A program made the translations under genes and the position numbers. A DNA stretch of 37,217 nucleotides from NCBI GenBank assembly GCA_015067945.1, contig SVLM01000019.1, positions 1-37,217 of the forward strand. The letters are read 5' to 3'. Below the pieces are notes generated by a model. That model worked only from the letters and a program-made list of their open reading frames with translations. It was not told the origin of the DNA and did no database searches. Below are positions 31,048-37,217 of this stretch, in pieces. Position 1 is the stretch's first letter; each line of letters starts with the position of its first letter. This stretch comes from Oscillospiraceae bacterium. GTDB lineage: Bacteria; Bacillota; Clostridia; Oscillospirales; Oscillospiraceae.

Positions 31048-31827
31048 TCACAAATTCACGGCACTACTGGATTTCAGCTGTAACTGCAGCTTGTCGGCAA
31101 TGAGGGCGATGAATTCGGAATTTGTGGGTTTTCCCTTGGTATTTGACACCGTATACCCGAAAAATCTTTGCAATGTGTCCAGATCGCCTCTGTCCCAGGC
31201 TACTTCGATGGCGTGGCGGATAGCTCGTTCCACTCTGGACGGTGTGGTCTGGAAGGTTTTGGCTACCTGGGGGTACAGGACCTTGGTGATGGCGTTGATC
31301 ACATCCATATCGTTTACGGCGATGATAATGGCTTCACGTAAATACTGATACCCCTTAATGTGTGCCGGTACGCCGATCTCGTGAATAATACCGGTGACCA
31401 TGGTCTCAATACTGGTCTTGCCGGGGCGACGGGCAGAAGACAGCCGCAGGTTCTCCCCACCCCGGATCTCTTCCAGTCGCTCAATCAATGCGGATGTGTC
31501 GCAGGGCTTCAGCATCAAGTATCTGGCTCCCAGCCCGGCGGCTGCGGATGCCACATAATCGGTGACGAAACCGGATGTAGCCAGTGTGATAGGACGCTTG
31601 TCCATGGTGGCGATGGCTTTCATGACAGCAATGCCGTCCTTCTTGGCCAGCATCAGATCCAGCACAAGCACATCGGGCTTGTGCTGCGTGATCTGTCGAA
31701 TAGCCTGCTCCCCATCACCGACCATTCCGACTACCTGAAAACCTTCTGTTAAGCTCAGTGCGGCGGCGAGTCCGGCACAAAACTCTTCGTTACTGTCTGC
31801 AATAAATACGGTTGTTCGTTTGTCCAT
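31048..31827 (-). CDS. spo0A: Sporulation transcription factor Spo0A
   Basis: Response regulator and master switch of sporulation. It is 259 residues. The receiver domain (1-125) has acidic pocket D11 with nearby acidic residues, phospho-acceptor D57 in VLVLDLML, and K107 in the LKPCD turn. The C-terminal Spo0A effector domain (about 145-255) has [24 protein letters not shown] and the DNA-recognition helix region [18 protein letters not shown], diagnostic of Spo0A. AGGAGAGG lies 5 bases before the ATG at 31827, and the 72-codon upstream extension is rejected because it runs through the control region. Three 0A-box-like sites upstream suggest self-regulation. The organism therefore descends from, or is, a spore former. 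Confidence 0.96.
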   Translation of the reverse strand: MDKRTTVFIADSNEEFCAGLAAALSLTEGFQVVGMVGDGEQAIRQITQHKPDVLVLDLMLAKKDGIAVMKAIATMDKRPITLATSGFVTDYVASAAAGLGARYLMLKPCDTSALIERLEEIRGGENLRLSSARRPGKTSIETMVTGIIHEIGVPAHIKGYQYLREAIIIAVNDMDVINAITKVLYPQVAKTFQTTPSRVERAIRHAIEVAWDRGDLDTLQRFFGYTVSNTKGKPTNSEFIALIADKLQLQLKSSSAVNL

Positions 31828-31881
31828 AACTTCCTCTCCTGTCATTTCAAGATAAATCCCCCGGAATTTCGCGACCAAACC

Positions 31882-31929
31882 TGTCGCGAGCGACAAATAA
31901 AGCATAGCATAATGGATCGTTTTTTGCAA
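31882..31929 (-). promoter_or_regulatory. Promoter and leader palindrome of spo0A
   Basis: On the minus strand TTGCAA (31924-31929), a 17-base spacer and TATGCT (31901-31906). Just downstream lies the palindrome TGTCGC-GA-GCGACA (31882-31895). Confidence 0.55.
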
Positions 31930-31948
31930 GGAAAAACCAAAACAATCG

Positions 31949-32005
31949 TTCGTCAAAACTGCCGCATTTTCGACCAAAAATGGTTGAAATAAGAACCATT
32001 CGACA
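31949..32005 (-). promoter_or_regulatory. Three 0A-box-like sites upstream of spo0A
   Basis: Minus-strand TGACGAA (31949-31955), GGTCGAA (31969-31975) and TGTCGAA (31999-32005), against the 0A-box TGNCGAA. The starts are 20 and 30 bases apart, close to two and three helix turns. They also lie 55-110 bases upstream of the divergent pepF -10. Confidence 0.6.
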
Positions 32006-32060
32006 AAATAATGCGAATTCAGGCCCCAAAAACGAAACTGCAAAAAATGCGAAAGTCCGG

Positions 32061-32089
32061 TTGACGGAAACAGTCACATGGTGTAAAAT
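32061..32089 (+). promoter_or_regulatory. Promoter of the pepF operon
   Basis: TTGACG, a 17-base spacer and TAAAAT, about 33 bases before the pepF start. Confidence 0.8.
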
Positions 32090-32122
32090 GTGTACATCTG
32101 TATTTTTGGGAGGAACAATACT

Positions 32123-33877
32123 ATGAATGAAGTATGGAACTTAGATCCAATCTACAAGGGCTTTGACGACCCTGCCTATGAGCAGGATGTGGCTGCGGCC
32201 AAAGCAAAGCTGGATGAATATGCCGTCTTCATGGGCAAGCTATCCGAAATGGATCCTGCTCAGGCACTGCGTGAAGGCATCGCACTGGAAGAGCAGATCA
32301 GCGAATATGTGGAAAAGCTGGGCCTTTATGCATCCCTGCGTCAATCCACCAACACCCGTGACCCCGAAGCGGCATCTCAGCTGGGTCGGCTTATGGGTAT
32401 GTACAGTGCCATGGCGGCACCGGAAGCTGCCTTCCGGGATTGGGCATCCAAGCTACCGAATCTGATGGAGCTGGTGCACAGCGATGAAAGCCTGCACGAC
32501 TACGGCTTCCTGTTCACGAAGATTTCCGAATCCAGCCGGTATCTCTTGCCCGGAAAAGGGGAGGAGATCATGGCTCGTATGCGGCTGTCCGGAGGCAGTG
32601 CATGGAGTGATTTGCAGGGCTACCTGACCAGTACTGTTCCTGTAAGCTACAACGGTACTACCACCAATCTGTCCGCCATTCGCAACCTTGCCTATGATGC
32701 AGATCCTGCTGTCCGCAAGGCTGCCTATGAAGCAGAGTTGGCCTGCTACGACAGGATCAAGGATTCGGTTGCCTTTGCTTTGAACTCCATTAAGCTGGAA
32801 ACGATCTCCGATTGTAAGCTTCGCGGCTATGATTCTCCCTTAGCAAGAACTCTAAAGCACTCGGATATGAAGCAGGAGACCCTGGACGCCATGCTCAGTG
32901 CCATGGACGATTACCTGCCCAAATTCTGGCAGTACCTGAAGGCGAAGGCCAAGGCTTTGGGCCATGCCAACGGTTTACCGTGGTACGATTTGTTTGCACC
33001 CATGGGTAATGCCAACACCAAGTATACCACCGAGGATTCCAAGCAGCTGCTGGTAGAGCTGTTCTCTACCTTTGACGGCGAATTGGCGGATATGGTGGCC
33101 ACTGCCTTTGACAATGCCTGGATCGATTTCTATCCCCGGGACGGCAAATCCGGCGGTGCATTCTGTGCCGGTGCGGATTGCCTGGGCGAAAGCCGGATCC
33201 TGACCAATTTCGACGGCACCTTCTCCGATGTGGTAACCCTTGCTCACGAGCTTGGTCACGCCTTCCACAATCAGTGCATCCGGGATCACCGTCCCTTGAA
33301 TAAGGGCTATTCCATGCCCGTGGCGGAGACAGCCTCTACATTCAATGAATGTGTGGTTATGGCCGCTGCGATCAAGAATGCCAAGAGTGATGATGAGCGT
33401 CTGGCACTGATCGAATCCCAGCTGCAGGATGCTACCCAGATCATCTGTGATATTTACTCCCGTTTCCGCTTTGAGGCCATGGTCTTTGCCAACCGGGAAG
33501 AGCAGTTTATGAATGCTGATGCCCTCTGCGGCTTTATGACAAGTGCCCAAAAGCAGTCCTACGGTGACGGCTTGGACGAAACCTGTATGCATCCATATAT
33601 GTGGGTCTGCAAGGGTCACTACTACGGCCCCACCTTCTACAACTTCCCCTATGCCTTTGGCGGTCTGTTCGCCCGGGGACTGTACGCCCAGTACATGGAA
33701 GAAGGTGCATCCTTCGTGCCCAAGTATAAAAAGCTGCTGTACACCACCCCGGTGGCAACCGTGGAGGATACAGCGAAGGTGGCAGATATCGACCTGACGG
33801 ACAAAAAATTCTGGTGTGCTGCACTGCAGACCATCGCGGATCAGATCGATCTGTTCTGCAAGCTGGTGGAGGAATAA
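32123..33877 (+). CDS. pepF: Oligoendopeptidase F, M3 family
   Basis: Cytoplasmic zinc endopeptidase that cuts short peptides. It is 584 residues, as usual for PepF. The helical N-terminal lobe (1-330) is followed by the M3 catalytic lobe with HELGHAFHNQ (about 375-384) and the downstream zinc ligand in ETASTFNECVV (about 403-413). DGKSGGAFCAG and YGPTFYNFPYAFGGLFARGLY are typical of the family. GGGAGGA lies 8 bases before the ATG at 32123, and an upstream in-frame ATG at 32090 lacks a ribosome binding site and overlaps the promoter. It heads an operon with the M18 aminopeptidase, the pair breaking peptides down to amino acids. Confidence 0.95.
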   Translation: MNEVWNLDPIYKGFDDPAYEQDVAAAKAKLDEYAVFMGKLSEMDPAQALREGIALEEQISEYVEKLGLYASLRQSTNTRDPEAASQLGRLMGMYSAMAAPEAAFRDWASKLPNLMELVHSDESLHDYGFLFTKISESSRYLLPGKGEEIMARMRLSGGSAWSDLQGYLTSTVPVSYNGTTTNLSAIRNLAYDADPAVRKAAYEAELACYDRIKDSVAFALNSIKLETISDCKLRGYDSPLARTLKHSDMKQETLDAMLSAMDDYLPKFWQYLKAKAKALGHANGLPWYDLFAPMGNANTKYTTEDSKQLLVELFSTFDGELADMVATAFDNAWIDFYPRDGKSGGAFCAGADCLGESRILTNFDGTFSDVVTLAHELGHAFHNQCIRDHRPLNKGYSMPVAETASTFNECVVMAAAIKNAKSDDERLALIESQLQDATQIICDIYSRFRFEAMVFANREEQFMNADALCGFMTSAQKQSYGDGLDETCMHPYMWVCKGHYYGPTFYNFPYAFGGLFARGLYAQYMEEGASFVPKYKKLLYTTPVATVEDTAKVADIDLTDKKFWCAALQTIADQIDLFCKLVEE

Positions 33878-33880
33878 ATC

Positions 33881-35161
33881 ATGGATAAAAGAACGAAAGC
33901 TTTGGTAAGCTTCCTGGATGCTGCTCACAGCGTCTATCATGCGGCTGCTTATCTGGCAGATACCTTGGAAAAGGCTGGCTACAGCAAGCTTGCTGAGAAT
34001 GCAAACTGGCAGCTGACTCCCGGCGGCAAATACTACCTGACGCGGGGCGGCACTGCGGTGCTGGCCTTCCGGATACCGGAAACTGCACCTACCGGCTTTT
34101 TGATCAGTGCCAGCCACTCGGACCGGCCTACCTTTAAGATTAAGGAAAACCCGGAGCTTGTGGGGGCGTACACCCGGCTGTCCACGGAAAAATACGGCGG
34201 AATGCTGATTGCTCCCTGGCTGGATCGGCCACTGTCCATAGCCGGACGGGTGATGGTGGAGACACCGGAGGGGGCGGAAAGCCGCTTGGTCGACTTGGAT
34301 AAGGATCTTTTGATGATCCCCAATGTGGCGATCCACATGAACCGCAGTGCCAACGATGGCTACAAGTGGAATCCTGCTGTGGATACCCTGCCGCTGGTAG
34401 GCGGTAAGGATGCCAGGGGCAAGATGGAGAAGCTGCTGACCAAGGCCGCCGGCGGCAAGATTCTTGGCCATGACCTATATTTGTATGTCCGGCAGAAAGC
34501 TTGCGTGTGGGGTGTGGATCAGTCCTACATCTCTGCAATGGCTCTGGACGATCTGCAATGTGTCTGGGGCTGCACCCAGGGCTTCCTGAAGGCCGAAGGC
34601 GGCAGCGGCATTCCAATGCTTTGCGTGTTCGATAGTGAAGAGGTAGGCTCCTCCTCGGTGCAGGGTGCCGCATCCCGGCTGCTGGAGACCGCCTTAAGCC
34701 GTATCTGCACCAGCCTGAAGCTGGATGAGCAGGTTCTGCTTAGCAACTCCTTCATGGTCTCTGCGGACAATGCCCACGCTCTGCATCCCAATCACCCGGA
34801 ATTGGCTGACGGCAACAATGCCCCGGTGGTTAATGGCGGTGTGGTACTGAAATTCAACGCCAACTTGCGTTATACTACCGATGGTCTGTCTGCAGCAGTG
34901 TTCCGTAAAATTTGCGAGAAAGCTGATGTGCCGGTGCAGACTTATTGCAACCGGGCAGACATCCCCGGCGGCTCTACCCTGGGTAATATTTCGCTGTCCC
35001 ATGTGTCGGTACCTTCTGTGGATATCGGCCTTCCGCAGTTTGCCATGCACTCCTGCTATGAAACTGCAGGTGTCAAGGACAGTCTGTATCTGGAGGATGC
35101 CATGGCGGCCTATTACAGCAGCACTTTGTCACTGTCCGACGGCAGCTTTACCATCCAATAA
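33881..35161 (+). CDS. M18 family aminopeptidase
   Basis: Dinuclear zinc/cobalt aminopeptidase (aspartyl aminopeptidase family, ApeB-like), releasing N-terminal residues from peptides. It is 426 residues. Metal and catalytic sites are visible: SASHSDRPTFKIK (first His/Asp, about 69-81), FDSEEVGSSS (Glu-Glu pair, about 248-257), and DNAHALHPNHPEL (Asp/His, about 291-303). The N-terminal TPGGKYYLTRGGTAVLAF is family-typical. The ribosome binding site GTGGAGGAA overlaps the pepF stop region, and the start is 3 bases after it, so the two are translationally coupled. Confidence 0.93.
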   Translation: MDKRTKALVSFLDAAHSVYHAAAYLADTLEKAGYSKLAENANWQLTPGGKYYLTRGGTAVLAFRIPETAPTGFLISASHSDRPTFKIKENPELVGAYTRLSTEKYGGMLIAPWLDRPLSIAGRVMVETPEGAESRLVDLDKDLLMIPNVAIHMNRSANDGYKWNPAVDTLPLVGGKDARGKMEKLLTKAAGGKILGHDLYLYVRQKACVWGVDQSYISAMALDDLQCVWGCTQGFLKAEGGSGIPMLCVFDSEEVGSSSVQGAASRLLETALSRICTSLKLDEQVLLSNSFMVSADNAHALHPNHPELADGNNAPVVNGGVVLKFNANLRYTTDGLSAAVFRKICEKADVPVQTYCNRADIPGGSTLGNISLSHVSVPSVDIGLPQFAMHSCYETAGVKDSLYLEDAMAAYYSSTLSLSDGSFTIQ

Positions 35162-35165
35162 AGAA

Positions 35166-35200
35166 AACGTGCGTTTCCCAAATCGGGAAACGCACGTTTG
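35166..35200. terminator. Terminator of the pepF/M18 operon
   Basis: AACGTGCGTTTCCC/GGGAAACGCACGTT with a 5-base loop, then TGTCATTT. It also lies at the end of the converging nuclease gene. Confidence 0.85.
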
Positions 35201-35204
35201 TCAT

Positions 35205-36875
35205 TTATTGATTGGTTTTCTTTTTCTTAATGACAATAATCACGGCTACAGTCACGATAGCGACTACAGCAACACCGGCGATGATCAGAATGACCGGCAA
35301 AATGTCGTTCTTTTCAGCCGGGGCATTGTTGCCGGCAGTGCTGGAGGGAACGGTTGCCTGCGTAGGAGGCGTGGTAGGCTGGGTTGCGGGGGGCTCAATG
35401 GTGGCACTGCAGGCGTCGCAGACATAATTTCTGTCGCCATCCACATGGACCTCTGCAATGGTTTTGCCGGTTGCGATGATTGTCGTACAATCGGTACAGA
35501 AGGTGTCACCGGTGTAGCCCTGCTGGGTGCAGCCGGCAGAGACGCGGTTGCGAATTTCCGTATTTTTGTGGTCGCAGTCGGAGCGGTTTCCACAGGTGTC
35601 ACATTCGCCGTTGCTGTCTAAGTCCTTGTGACCTGGAGCGGGGATGTCCTGACCGGTGGCCAGCAGATTGCCGCAATCCAGGCAGTATGTATCGCCGGTG
35701 TAGCCAGCCGTGGTGCAAGTCACCGCCATGTCACTGCGTAGTTCTTCGGTGCGGTGTTCGCAGGCTACAAGACGGGTGCCGCAGGAATCACACTTGCCGT
35801 CACTGCTGGTGTCCTTGTGATCGGCCAGTGCAGTGGCAGTGCCGGTAGCGGTCTTAACGCCGCAGGACTTGCAGTAGGTATCGCCGGTGTAGCCAGGTAC
35901 GGTGCAGGAAGCGGCCTTCCAACCACGGACCTCGGTGCTGGTGTGCTTGCAGGGGGTGGTAGTGCCACCGCCACTGCCATTCTTCGCTTCACCGGAGGGG
36001 GTGGTCATGTTACTGGGAACCTCACGGCCGAAAATCAGCCAAGCGTATTCGGGATAGTCGATAAATACATTACGGTTGCCCTGGATCGATTCCACGACCT
36101 CATTTCTACCCATTTCCCAGGTATCAACGGGATCCAGTTCCATCCATTCCAAAAGAACATCGACGCTTTGGAATACTTCAGTTATAGAGTCTGCACCCCA
36201 ATTGGAACCCCATCGGACATAAACATAAAGGCAAATTCTTGCCACGTCGCCCTTTACGTTGTCCAAGGGCTCGAAATAATTGGTGCTGGAATATCCTCCC
36301 AGATAGCCTTTGGCAGGATTGTTGCCGTTTGTGGCTTTTCCACCGTCGACATTACCATATTTTTTGTTACCTCTCGAGCTGTTTACAGATGCATCCGAGG
36401 GACGAACGTGGTGCAGGTCTGCACCACCACCGCTGGTATTGCCTCCGCCAAGAGACTGGGGCCAGACGTGCTCGCGGTTCCAACCGTTCCACTGACTCAT
36501 GTTGGAAACATAACTGGTGTACAAAAGTACGACTGTGCTGTCGCTGTTCTGGCAATCAGTGCGGGGGGCGTAGTCTCGGCAGTTGGAGTAAGAAGAGATG
36601 CGGGTGTGTGTGCTGGTCATCAAACTGCGAAGGGCCTGCAAAATGGAATTCGCACTCTGCCCGGACAACGAAGCGTAAGTGTTGCTGCCGGTGTAGTATG
36701 TAGACGCATCCGTACCGCTCAGCGTGGTGCAAGTGACATCTCGGGTACCGGAGTTGTACTGATCGGAGTAGGTGGATGGCTGCGTGCCGGCCGCGGTGGT
36801 ATCGCATGGAATGTCGGTGGCAAGCAAAGCAAAAAGCATTACTACAATTAATAGGGTGGATAGCAAACGTTTCAT
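35205..36875 (-). CDS. Surface-anchored endonuclease I with cysteine-rich repeats
   Basis: 556 residues. Signal peptide (KRLLSTLLIVVMLFALLATDI, 2-22). The endonuclease I domain (about 35-300) has NREHVWPQS (133-141) and DLHHVRPSD (153-161), the His-Asn-type Mg2+ nuclease core of EndA-like secreted DNases. Three cysteine-rich repeats follow (about 318-490), each roughly C-x-H-x-x-T, then C, GYTGDTYCxxCG and D-x-x-G-x-CDxCG. Then come a Pro/Thr linker and one C-terminal helix (about 530-550) with a KKKK tail, anchoring the enzyme outside the membrane. It probably digests extracellular DNA for nutrition or defence. GAAGGAAG lies 7 bases before the ATG at 36875. Monocistronic. Confidence 0.9.
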   Translation of the reverse strand: MKRLLSTLLIVVMLFALLATDIPCDTTAAGTQPSTYSDQYNSGTRDVTCTTLSGTDASTYYTGSNTYASLSGQSANSILQALRSLMTSTHTRISSYSNCRDYAPRTDCQNSDSTVVLLYTSYVSNMSQWNGWNREHVWPQSLGGGNTSGGGADLHHVRPSDASVNSSRGNKKYGNVDGGKATNGNNPAKGYLGGYSSTNYFEPLDNVKGDVARICLYVYVRWGSNWGADSITEVFQSVDVLLEWMELDPVDTWEMGRNEVVESIQGNRNVFIDYPEYAWLIFGREVPSNMTTPSGEAKNGSGGGTTTPCKHTSTEVRGWKAASCTVPGYTGDTYCKSCGVKTATGTATALADHKDTSSDGKCDSCGTRLVACEHRTEELRSDMAVTCTTAGYTGDTYCLDCGNLLATGQDIPAPGHKDLDSNGECDTCGNRSDCDHKNTEIRNRVSAGCTQQGYTGDTFCTDCTTIIATGKTIAEVHVDGDRNYVCDACSATIEPPATQPTTPPTQATVPSSTAGNNAPAEKNDILPVILIIAGVAVVAIVTVAVIIVIKKKKTNQ

Positions 36876-36985
36876 AATCGCACTTCCTTCAAATTGGATT
36901 ATTCCATCGCACTGCAAATGTATGCGTGTCGATGATGGGGGAGATGATTGGTTATGCCGCCATACCTCCTCATTATAATATCTGT

Positions 36986-37014
36986 ATCATAGCATAATCC
37001 GACACGATATGCAA
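36986..37014 (-). promoter_or_regulatory. Promoter of the endonuclease I gene
   Basis: On the minus strand TTGCAT, a 17-base spacer and TATGAT, about 110 bases before the start. The long leader has a GAGGAGG site before a three-codon ORF of doubtful meaning. Confidence 0.6.
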
Positions 37015-37092
37015 TTCTTTTTCAAAATTCCCTGCACATAAATTGTCTGTTATTTGCTACGCTCGGGATGACAGGTGCTTGAGTAGATATAA

Positions 37093-37126
37093 AAGAGCCG
37101 GGAGAGAAATCTCCCGGCTCTTGTGT
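37093..37126 (-). terminator. Terminator of the right-edge gene
   Basis: AAGAGCCGGGAGA/TCTCCCGGCTCTT with loop GAAA, just 3' of the partial gene, followed on the minus strand by TTATATC. Confidence 0.8.
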
Positions 37127-37137
37127 ATTATAGGGAA

Positions 37138-37217
37138 TTACTTTGCGAAGTAGGCATCTGCAGAAGCACTGAACTTCATCAGCAGCTTGCACAGATTCTC
37201 CAGAGTCTCGCCGGCAG
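37138..37217 (-). CDS. Partial CDS, C-terminus only, unidentified
   Basis: The last 26 codons of a minus-strand gene running off the right edge, ending LCKLLMKFSASADAYFAK and TAA at 37138-37140. A strong terminator follows directly, which supports it as a real gene end. The piece is too short to name. Confidence 0.6.
   Translation of the reverse strand, partial: AGETLENLCKLLMKFSASADAYFAK

Noticed and set aside
30831..31103. 90-residue ORF upstream of the radical SAM gene, preceded by AGAGGA
   Set aside because: It overlaps the spo0A end in antisense, has no recognisable features, and spans the TTCATTG array. A possible precursor peptide was considered, but nothing supports it.
32975..34471. 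498-residue open frame antisense to pepF and the M18 peptidase
   Set aside because: It crosses two well-supported genes and shows no family features.

Overview
The window looks like chromosome of a gut-type Clostridia bacterium, most likely Oscillospirales (Ruminococcaceae/Oscillospiraceae). The evidence is the Spo0A master sporulation regulator, AGGAGG-type ribosome binding sites, near-consensus sigma-A promoters (TTGACA, 17 bases, TATAAT) before most genes, short DUF1292/DUF4177/DUF5662 proteins common in Clostridia, and several palindromic intergenic repeats. No species can be named from sequence alone. Genes lie on both strands in mostly single-gene units, usually with a clear promoter and a hairpin terminator.

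Region by region. (1) 1-1200: the end of an integrated element, with a tyrosine recombinase whose start lies beyond the left edge, running toward tRNA-Ala(GGC). (2) 1296-4400: a CPA2-type cation/proton antiporter, then an orphan Rhs (polymorphic toxin) locus. This holds a 5'-truncated Rhs core with a C-terminal tip, a small membrane protein in the position of an immunity gene, an intergenic stretch dense in hairpins, and a second Rhs core scrap. (3) 4399-7772: a FliB-like lysine N-methylase, a DivIVA-like coiled-coil protein, a small membrane protein and an MFS transporter. (4) 7941-9938: a TIR-transmembrane-LRR protein, laid out like an inverted Toll receptor. (5) 10140-12650: tRNA-Gln(CTG) and tRNA-Arg(CCG), both followed by the same arrangement of terminator, inverted copy of their own T-arm, AT-rich spacer and GGT-loop hairpin; a DUF5662 protein and an unrecognised protein lie between them. 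(6) 12773-20068: a two-TM protein, FtsH, an LtaS/OpgB-like sulfatase-fold enzyme, and an operon of rlmB with a degenerate P-type-ATPase-like membrane protein. (7) 20319-26000: an EF-G-like GTPase, PduL, an RsmF-type rRNA methyltransferase and MurA. (8) 26000-28855: repeats, DUF4177, divergent cysK and cysE (the two steps from serine to cysteine), and DUF1292. (9) 29031-35161: a B12-binding radical SAM enzyme, Spo0A with three 0A-box-like sites upstream, and a pepF/M18 peptidase operon. (10) 35205-end: a surface-anchored endonuclease I and the C-terminus of an unidentified gene.

Most of the window is housekeeping. The parts that stand out are the TIR-TM-LRR protein, the element shared downstream of two tRNAs, the orphan Rhs locus with its hairpin-rich spacer, and the P-type-ATPase-like protein that has lost its catalytic motifs.
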